DNA of 64,000 bases from Kuafuiihalomonas sp964473255 (GTDB lineage: Bacteria; Myxococcota; Kuafuiibacteriia; Kuafuiibacteriales; Kuafuiibacteriaceae), in NCBI GenBank assembly GCA_964473255.1, contig CAYYOT010000017.1, positions 1 through 64,000 of the forward strand, written 5' to 3'. The position numbers and the translations under genes were made by a program. This document shows positions 58,440-64,000 of the stretch, piece after piece (position 1 is the first letter of the stretch; the number at the start of each line of letters is the position of its first letter). Under the pieces are notes generated by a model that searched no databases, was not told the DNA's origin, and saw only the letters and a list, made by a program, of their open reading frames with translations.

Positions 58440-59249
58440 ATGCGGTCGACCAAGGAGCGACTATACCGGATCATCTTCGAGGCCGAGACGCCGACGGGAA
58501 AGCTCTTCGACGTGCTGCTCCTCCTGGCGATCGTGGGTTCGATCCTGGCCGTGATCCTGGAGAGCGTGGATTCGATAGCGATCCGCTACGGCTCCGAGCT
58601 CGACGCGATCGAGTGGGTCTTCACGATTCTCTTCACCATCGAGTACGCCGTGCGGCTGTTCGTTTCGCCGCGGCCCGCCGGGTATGCCACGAGCTTCTTC
58701 GGGTTGGTGGATCTCTTTTCGGTCTTGCCCAGCTACCTCGGGCTGGTCTTCCAGGGGAGCGACTCGCTGGTCGTCATCCGTGGTTTGAGATTGCTCCGAG
58801 TGTTCCGGGTCCTGAAACTCGGACGTTTCTTGGGCGAGGGTGAGATACTCCTGAGGGCCCTCTCCGCTTCCCGGTTCAAGGTCACGGTCTTCCTCGGCGC
58901 GGTCCTCGCTGGTGTCCTGATTCTGGGTACCGCGATGTACATCATCGAGGGTCCAGCCAACGGCTTCTCCAACATCCCGGAAGGCATGTACTGGGCCATC
59001 GTCACCCTGACGACGGTGGGCTATGGCGACTTTGCGCCCTCAACCCCCTTGGGGCGGCTGCTCGCCGCGGCGGCCATGATAATCGGGTACGGCATCATCG
59101 CGGTTCCGACCGGGATCGTCTCGGCCGAGATCGCGGCCGCCGGACGCGAGGCGGCGGCAGCCCGAAGATGCGAGCGATGCCAGCTCGAGGGACACCAGTC
59201 CGATTCCAACTACTGCCGGCGATGCGGAGATCGCCTCTCGGCGACCTAA
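58440..59249 (+). CDS. Voltage-gated-type potassium channel with C-terminal zinc ribbon
   Basis: 269 residues. Six-helix ion transport domain: S1 LFDVLLLLAIVGSILAVIL, S2 and S3 follow, S4 with spaced arginines in GLRLLRVFRVLKLGR, then the pore ALTLTTVGYGD-type loop (selectivity filter TVGYGD) and a final helix IGYGIIAVPTGIVSAE. The last ~30 residues hold a CxxC...CxxC ribbon (CERCQLEGHQSDSNYCRRCG), an unusual addition. Potassium selectivity follows from the filter. It starts 57 bases after the AraC gene. Confidence 0.93.
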   Translation: MRSTKERLYRIIFEAETPTGKLFDVLLLLAIVGSILAVILESVDSIAIRYGSELDAIEWVFTILFTIEYAVRLFVSPRPAGYATSFFGLVDLFSVLPSYLGLVFQGSDSLVVIRGLRLLRVFRVLKLGRFLGEGEILLRALSASRFKVTVFLGAVLAGVLILGTAMYIIEGPANGFSNIPEGMYWAIVTLTTVGYGDFAPSTPLGRLLAAAAMIIGYGIIAVPTGIVSAEIAAAGREAAAARRCERCQLEGHQSDSNYCRRCGDRLSAT

Positions 59250-59293
59250 CTCGCACTTTGCTGGCGCCGGCCCTTGTGCAACGTAAGGGGGCC

Positions 59294-60019
59294 ATGGGTC
59301 GGACCTTCGAAAACCGAAAGCAGGCCATGGCCAAACGCGGCGACCGGGACGCCAAAGCCTTCACCCGCGCCGGACGCCAGATCAGCATGGCCGTCAAGTC
59401 CGGCGGACCCGACCCCGACGCGAACCCTGCGCTTCGTCGGGCCGTGCAGAACGCCCGCGCCGTGAACATGCCCAAGGATCGCATTCAGGCCGCGATCGAC
59501 AAGGCGGCGGGCGCCTCCGATTCCGAGGACTACCAGGACATCCTGTACGAAGGGTACGGGCCTCACGGGATCGCCCTGCTCGTCGAGGCCGCGACCGACA
59601 ACACCCAGCGGACGGTCGCCAACGTTCGCTTCGCCTTCCGTAAAGGCAACGGCAACCTCGGCACGTCGGGGAGCGTCTCTTTCCTTTTCGACCGCTTCGG
59701 GCACTTTCACCTCGAGCCGGAGGGCGTCGACCGCGACGAGCTCGAGCTCGAGCTGATCGACCACGGGCTCGAAGAGCTGCTCGACGCGACCGACGACGAG
59801 GGACGCGCCACGCTCCTGGTTCGGTGCGCCCGCGATGGATTCGGAGCCATGCAGGCCGCGCTCGAGGCGAAAGGCATCGAGCCGATTTCGTCTTCGATCG
59901 ACTGGGTACCCAAGACCACCACCGAGCTCACCGACGAGCAGGAAGAGGAAGTGGTCGCCTTGATCGAGCGGCTAGAGAACGACGACGACGTGCAGAAGGT
60001 ATTCACCAACCTGGCGTAG
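59294..60019 (+). CDS. yebC: YebC/PmpR-family DNA-binding or ribosome-associated protein
   Basis: 241 residues, the family length. N-terminus MGRTFENRKQAMAKRGDRDAKAF and FTRAGRQISMAVKSGGPDPDANPALRRAVQNARAVNMPKDRI are family signatures, with YEGYGPHGIALLVEAATDN and GNLGTSGSVSFLFDR in the middle domain. YebC proteins were named transcription regulators (PmpR), and TACO1 is the mitochondrial relative; recent work links some to translation of proline-rich stretches. It begins 44 bases after the channel gene. Confidence 0.94.
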   Translation: MGRTFENRKQAMAKRGDRDAKAFTRAGRQISMAVKSGGPDPDANPALRRAVQNARAVNMPKDRIQAAIDKAAGASDSEDYQDILYEGYGPHGIALLVEAATDNTQRTVANVRFAFRKGNGNLGTSGSVSFLFDRFGHFHLEPEGVDRDELELELIDHGLEELLDATDDEGRATLLVRCARDGFGAMQAALEAKGIEPISSSIDWVPKTTTELTDEQEEEVVALIERLENDDDVQKVFTNLA

Positions 60020-60126
60020 CGGCCCCGGCGGCTCTCGGGGCTCCGACGGACGGGATCGCGGTCATCGACCGAAGAACGGATACGAACTTCCTTGAAACTG
60101 AGGGCTGCGCTGCTAGCTTCGGCTCG

Positions 60127-60756
60127 ATGCCGCATGGCCCCAACATCTCAGGCTTAACCCTGAGAAGCAGTGCGTTCCTCGCCGGGTCGTTGCTGTTGAG
60201 TCCCCTCGGCTTCGCCCAAGACGCCGACGTTCCCTCGGTCTCGACCTCGAGCGCGGCTGATGCGCAGGTGGAAGACGACGAGTGCCGATTGTTCGGCACC
60301 GACGACGATCGAGCGACCAATGCGTCGACCCGTGAGTACCAGCTCCGGATGGTTCGTCCGGGTACCCACTACATCGACATCGTGCAGACCGGTAGCTGGG
60401 GGGAGCCCACAGAGGTTTCCTTCATGGGGTTCGAGCTCCTGGATACCAGCGTGGATTCGGACGGCGAACCCTACGCGACGGTGACGATCGATGACGCGCT
60501 CGGGGTTTGCGAGCCGGGCGAGTACGAGCTCGTCGTGGACGATGACCTCGGCCCGCACGCTCGCGTGCTGGCGGTCTTCGACGGCATCGTCCTGCTCGAG
60601 CTCCACGGAGACCTCCGCTATCTCCGAGCCGACTTCGTGCGGAAGCGGCCGGTCTTCAAGATGAGCTGGCAGAGCTCGTACAGCATGCCGGCGCCGAGCA
60701 GCGGGGCGTCGAAGAGCAAAGCCAAGCGAAGGCGGCCGCGGAGACGTCGGAAGTAG
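60127..60756 (+). CDS. Hypothetical secreted protein with a basic C-terminal tail
   Basis: 209 residues from ATG 60127, because SSAFLAGSLLLSPLGFAQD is a signal peptide. A Thr/Ser-rich and acidic segment (PSVSTSSAADAQVEDDECRLFGTDDDRATN) precedes a beta-rich domain (YQLRMVRPGTHYIDIVQTGSWG ... LDTSVDSDGEPYATVTIDD), and the last ~15 residues are nearly all Arg/Lys/Ser. It is not recognised. It is convergent with the double-kinase gene, the stops being adjacent. Confidence 0.62.
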   Translation: MPHGPNISGLTLRSSAFLAGSLLLSPLGFAQDADVPSVSTSSAADAQVEDDECRLFGTDDDRATNASTREYQLRMVRPGTHYIDIVQTGSWGEPTEVSFMGFELLDTSVDSDGEPYATVTIDDALGVCEPGEYELVVDDDLGPHARVLAVFDGIVLLELHGDLRYLRADFVRKRPVFKMSWQSSYSMPAPSSGASKSKAKRRRPRRRRK

Positions 60757-63420
60757 CTACCACTCGTCGGGGTCGCAATCGACGATCTCGCCGGAGTGGG
60801 TGTGGCCCTCCCGGCAGGACCCCGTGGGCCCGATTCTTGGAATCGGGGCCTTGATGTATCGACCCGAGTTCGCCGTCCCGTAGACGAACATCTTGGGGCG
60901 CCCGTCCCCGTCCAGGTCGGCGACCGCGGCGCACGTGAACTCGGCCGTGCGCCGGCTTCCTGGTTCGATGGTCTCGCACGCGTATCTGTAGAACATGCGA
61001 CCGTTCGGCCGCACTCCGATGCACGAGAACTCGTCACAAGCGGTCGGCGACCTCGAGTAGCAGCGACGACTGCAGTCTCGATTATCGAAATACTCCGGCT
61101 CCGAACCACCCGGTCCATCGGCTTTGATGGCCGCGTAGAAGTCCATTTCGGCGCGGAACTGTTCTTGTCCGACGCGGATCGCAGCCAGGAACTGGCGGGC
61201 CTCCGCGCTCCGGGCCATGAGCTCATACCGCGTCATCCCTTCCTTCGAGGGTCCCGTCGGCGAAGCTGCAGGCCGAAGAGCGTCGTCTCTGTGCTCTTGA
61301 AACGATTCCCCGTTTTCGCGGCGGGCGCCCGAGGCCGGTGGGGGGCGCTGCTTTCGTCGAGTAGCGTCACTTCCGAGGGACGGGGTCGGCGTAGAGGCGG
61401 GAGCAGTGCTCGGAGCCGCCTTCACGGACGCTTGCTGCATGACGCTCGCTTCGGCGCGACTCGAGGACTCGGAGTACGCTCCGGCGACGAGCCGCAGACC
61501 GATGCCGACGACACCGATGAGCGCGATGGCGGCCCAGGGCCCCAGCGCCGGCATACTCCAGCCCGACTTCCTCTTCGCCGGACCGCGGCGTTCCCGACAG
61601 CGAGGGCAGCTGGCCTCGAAATGAAGAGCTCCGCAGTCTTGGCAGCGACTGGCCCGGGTCGAGACCTCGTCGGGTGACCGCCCGCGGGAGAGGGCCTTCA
61701 GCTCGGCGGCCAGGCTCCGAGCGCTCGGCGGACGCTGCGTCGGATCGACCGACAGGCAGCGAAGGATGAGCTGACGAAGCTGCGGATGCACCGTGGGCGA
61801 TATCGGCTCCGGCCCCGCTTTTTGCGCGCGGGCCAGAGCCGCGATCATGGGCCACGGTCCGAGTTCTTTCGAAATAGCAAAGGGGAACCGGCCGGTGCAC
61901 GCCTCGTAGAGGACGACGCCCAAAGCGAACAGGTCGGTCGCCGCACTCGCTCCAGCTCCGGCGAGCAGCTCGGGCGCCAGGTACAGCGGCGTGCCCAAGA
62001 CATCGCCGGTCTTGGTCATGGTAGCGTCGCCCGCGAGGCGCGCCACGCCAAAATCGAGGACCTTGATCCGCATCGGTGAGCGGCCGGTGACGAAGAGGTT
62101 GCTGGGCTTGAGATCGCGGTGCAGGACGCCGCGCTCATGCGCCAGCGTTAGCGCGTCGGCGATCTGACGACCGAGCTCGATGACGTCCTCCGATATCCAC
62201 GAGCCCTCGCCGTTCAGAGCCACGTCCAGCGCCGAGCCCTCAAGCAGTTCCATGGGCACGAACAGCTGTCCCTCGTGGGTGAAGGGCGGTTCGATGGAGA
62301 CGAGGTTCGGGTGACTGAGGTCGGCGAGGATCCTCGCTTCGCGGGCGAGTCGAGCCTGACTTCGCTCATCTCGGCTGTGCTCGGGCCGAAGGGCCTTGAT
62401 CGCGAAATCTCGATTCAGCGCGCGGTGTCGCGCTCGGTAGACGATGCCGTGAGCCCCCTGACCGATCACGGCGTCCAGCTGCCAGTCGCCCACCTCGCGC
62501 GGAAGGTTGGCGTCCCGACGGGCGCCCGCCGAGACCACCGTGGGGTCGACCGCTGGCTCGTCCCGCTCGGTCGGGGCGCCGAATCCCAGCACCCGCTCGA
62601 CGATCTGGTGGGCCGACGGACGGCGTTCCGGATCGAGCTCGAGTGCCTGCATCACCAGGCGCGCGAGCTCGGGGTCGATCCGAGGTGCACGGTGCAGAAG
62701 TGGCACGATCGGCTCCCCGGATGCTCGACGGATGACCTGCTCGACGGGCGTCGGCGCCGGGTCCGGCAAAGTGCCGGCGAGCAGCTGGTAGACCGTGGCT
62801 CCCCACGCGAAGACATCGGCTGCCGCCTCCACTGCTTCGCCTCGAGCCTGCTCCGGCGCCATGTACGCCGGCGTACCCATGATCTGGCCTTGAGCCGTCA
62901 GCGGGGCCGTGCCTTCGGGAAGGTAGGTCCGAGCCAGACCGAAGTCGGCGAGACGACCATCGGCGAACGTCTCATCCCCGAACAGGAAGTTGGCCGGCTT
63001 CACGTCCCGATGCACGATCCCGAGGGAAGCGGCGTGCGCCAGCGCTTCGGCGAGATGGGCCGCGACCGACAGCGCGGCTTCCAAGTTGACCCGCGGGTCG
63101 TTCACCAGTCGGTCGGCGAGCGATGCGCCCGGCATCAGCTCCATCACCAAGTATGAAACTTGCGTCGCGGGATCGTGGCCCGCGTCGAGTACGCGCACAC
63201 AGCGGGGATGGTCGAGACGCAGGGCCATCCGCGCCTCGCGTTCGAATCGTCGGGCGTTCTCTTCGCCGGCGAGTTCCAGGATCTTCACCGCGACTCGGGG
63301 TCCCGGGGTCTCGAGGTCCATCGCGAGGTACACGGAGGCCATGCCGCCTCGACCGAGCGGCTTCTCCAGCAGCCAGCGCGACCCCAGCACCGTGCCCGCA
63401 GTGACAGTCGACTTCGTCAC
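60757..63420 (-). CDS. Tandem double Ser/Thr kinase with zinc ribbon, TM helix and pilin-like ectodomain
   Basis: 887 residues. Kinase 1 (~13-280): GRGGMA 23-28, Lys46, HRD 137-139, DFG 159-161. Kinase 2 (~311-575): GQGAHG 320-325, Lys342, HRD 434-436, DFG 456-458; both look active. A CxxC...CxxC ribbon (593-608) and a TM helix (~626-648) lead to a Ser/Pro-rich stalk and a C-terminal domain (from ~736). That domain begins ARQFLAAIRVGQEQFRAEMDFY and ends in FTCAAVADLDGDGRPKMFVYG, resembling the globular part of a type IV pilin. It overlaps the M48-like gene start by 4 bases. Reading: a surface sensor with two kinases inside; the pilin likeness is by eye. Confidence 0.85.
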   Translation of the reverse strand: MTKSTVTAGTVLGSRWLLEKPLGRGGMASVYLAMDLETPGPRVAVKILELAGEENARRFEREARMALRLDHPRCVRVLDAGHDPATQVSYLVMELMPGASLADRLVNDPRVNLEAALSVAAHLAEALAHAASLGIVHRDVKPANFLFGDETFADGRLADFGLARTYLPEGTAPLTAQGQIMGTPAYMAPEQARGEAVEAAADVFAWGATVYQLLAGTLPDPAPTPVEQVIRRASGEPIVPLLHRAPRIDPELARLVMQALELDPERRPSAHQIVERVLGFGAPTERDEPAVDPTVVSAGARRDANLPREVGDWQLDAVIGQGAHGIVYRARHRALNRDFAIKALRPEHSRDERSQARLAREARILADLSHPNLVSIEPPFTHEGQLFVPMELLEGSALDVALNGEGSWISEDVIELGRQIADALTLAHERGVLHRDLKPSNLFVTGRSPMRIKVLDFGVARLAGDATMTKTGDVLGTPLYLAPELLAGAGASAATDLFALGVVLYEACTGRFPFAISKELGPWPMIAALARAQKAGPEPISPTVHPQLRQLILRCLSVDPTQRPPSARSLAAELKALSRGRSPDEVSTRASRCQDCGALHFEASCPRCRERRGPAKRKSGWSMPALGPWAAIALIGVVGIGLRLVAGAYSESSSRAEASVMQQASVKAAPSTAPASTPTPSLGSDATRRKQRPPPASGARRENGESFQEHRDDALRPAASPTGPSKEGMTRYELMARSAEARQFLAAIRVGQEQFRAEMDFYAAIKADGPGGSEPEYFDNRDCSRRCYSRSPTACDEFSCIGVRPNGRMFYRYACETIEPGSRRTAEFTCAAVADLDGDGRPKMFVYGTANSGRYIKAPIPRIGPTGSCREGHTHSGEIVDCDPDEW

Positions 63421-64000
63421 GGCTCGGTCGGAGGGCTCTCGGTCTCCGCCGGCAGCTCACCCCATACCTCCTCGAGTTGCTCTTGGAATGCTTCCAGCTG
63501 ATCCGCTGGAATAGGTCCGTCTGCGAATCGAGGTTCGGCTCCCAACCCTTCGAGAGCTTCGAGCCCGTTGGCCTCGGCGGCCGCCTGCTCTCGATACCGC
63601 ACGAAGTTTGGCACCGCGACCGCACCCAAGATGCCCGCGATGGCCACCGTGACGAACACGCCGGGCCCGACGAGCCCGCCGGCGAAGCCCATCAGGGGAG
63701 CGAAGGGATAAGCCAAGGGATTACGGTTGGGCGGCCGGACACCGATCCGCTCGGAACCGACGGCCAGCGCCGCGATCCGCTTCGGCGTGAAGGGGTGACT
63801 TCGGTTCAGCTCGACGACGGCCGGCCAAAAACGCCCCAGCTCTCGAGCCTGCTCCGCGTACGCCTTCACGTTGAATCGTCCGGCGAGGCGCCCGCCGCTG
63901 GCCAGCACGGAGAGGCCGCGAAGGGCACCGGCCAAGTCCTGCGCCGCATGGCGGCCGGTGCGATCACACGAGTACTCACAAGCGCGGGAGAAGGCGGGCC
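63417..64000 (-). CDS. M48-family protease, C-terminal part with pilin-like membrane helix (5' end outside window)
   Basis: The frame enters from the right edge. AFSRACEYSCDRTG matches the second zinc-ligand region of M48 peptidases (Glu and Asp), so the HExxH lies outside the window. The region RGLSVLASGGRLAGRFNVKAYAEQ ... SHPFTPKRIAAL fits the M48 tail. A hydrophobic helix GPGVFVTVAIAGILGAVAVPNFVRYREQAAAEA then follows that closely resembles the N-terminal helix of type IV pilins, but without a prepilin cleavage site in front. The last 45 residues are acidic. The stop overlaps the kinase start by 4 bases, so the pair is co-translated. Confidence 0.8.
   Translation of the reverse strand, partial: PAFSRACEYSCDRTGRHAAQDLAGALRGLSVLASGGRLAGRFNVKAYAEQARELGRFWPAVVELNRSHPFTPKRIAALAVGSERIGVRPPNRNPLAYPFAPLMGFAGGLVGPGVFVTVAIAGILGAVAVPNFVRYREQAAAEANGLEALEGLGAEPRFADGPIPADQLEAFQEQLEEVWGELPAETESPPTEP

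Noticed and set aside
63417..63998. Genuine prepilin in the last gene
   Set aside because: The pilin-like helix is internal, with no G-F/T-x4-E cleavage motif before it and an M48-type tail in front.

Overview
The window is a high-GC, densely coded chromosomal segment that most resembles a myxobacterial-type genome (Myxococcota, formerly Deltaproteobacteria). This rests on inference from content: Cys-rich repeats fused to RCC1 repeats, many lipoproteins, Ser/Thr kinases fused to sensor or ectodomains, CRTAC1-type FG-GAP proteins, caspase-SUMF1 fusions and a LexA-like GAAC-N4-GTTC palindrome. I see no prophage, IS element, CRISPR array or rRNA. No gap between supported genes exceeds 300 bases.

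Layout. 1-2296: 3' end of an aspartate kinase, a ketopantoate reductase and an EVE protein. 2304-4259: a Rieske-ThDP enzyme fusion. 4411-9686: a Cys-repeat/RCC1 lipoprotein, a secreted protein, an SDR-DUF2867 protein and type II NADH dehydrogenase. 9654-16436 (minus): one long RNA/translation operon with a recognisable promoter, tRNA-Arg(CCT), ihfB, mnmA, rnc, a cyclophilin lipoprotein, era, der, then pterin dehydratase and miaE. 16506-20531: apt, a three-gene unit of two related small membrane proteins plus a secreted endonuclease/phosphatase-fold protein, and a DUF2953 gene with two tandem GerW/YtfJ-like genes. 20574-34121: caspase-SUMF1 with a DUF4384-like partner, a lipoprotein, nlpD-like/surE, an M48 lipoprotein, a glycosyltransferase, a binding-protein/TolC fusion and a CHASE-kinase.

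34278-43812: a histidine operon preceded by a 13-codon leader with three His codons and three mutually exclusive GGCGCC pairing elements (a classic attenuator layout). Genes are hisG-C-B-H-F-A(IE)-D. HisA, HisI and HisE are fused into one polypeptide, and only histidinol-phosphatase is missing. Two membrane proteins follow with start/stop overlap or near-overlap.

43865-64000: lipoproteins of the ASH-like and CRTAC1 types, a DUF2237 protein, a DUF4336 protein, and a 984-residue fusion of maleylacetate reductase, alpha/beta-hydrolase and homogentisate 1,2-dioxygenase. Then come a SOUL protein, a VOC protein, a FetAB-like ABC exporter, an AraC regulator with a 14-bp perfect inverted repeat upstream, a K+ channel, YebC, and a tandem-double-kinase with a pilin-like ectodomain overlapping an M48-like protease that carries a pilin-like helix.

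The strongest candidates for something undescribed are the triple aromatic-catabolism fusion (49545-52499), the HisA-HisI-HisE fusion with its leader attenuator (34278-39465), the kinase/M48 pilin-part pair (60757-64000), the Rieske-ThDP fusion, and the binding-protein/TolC fusion.
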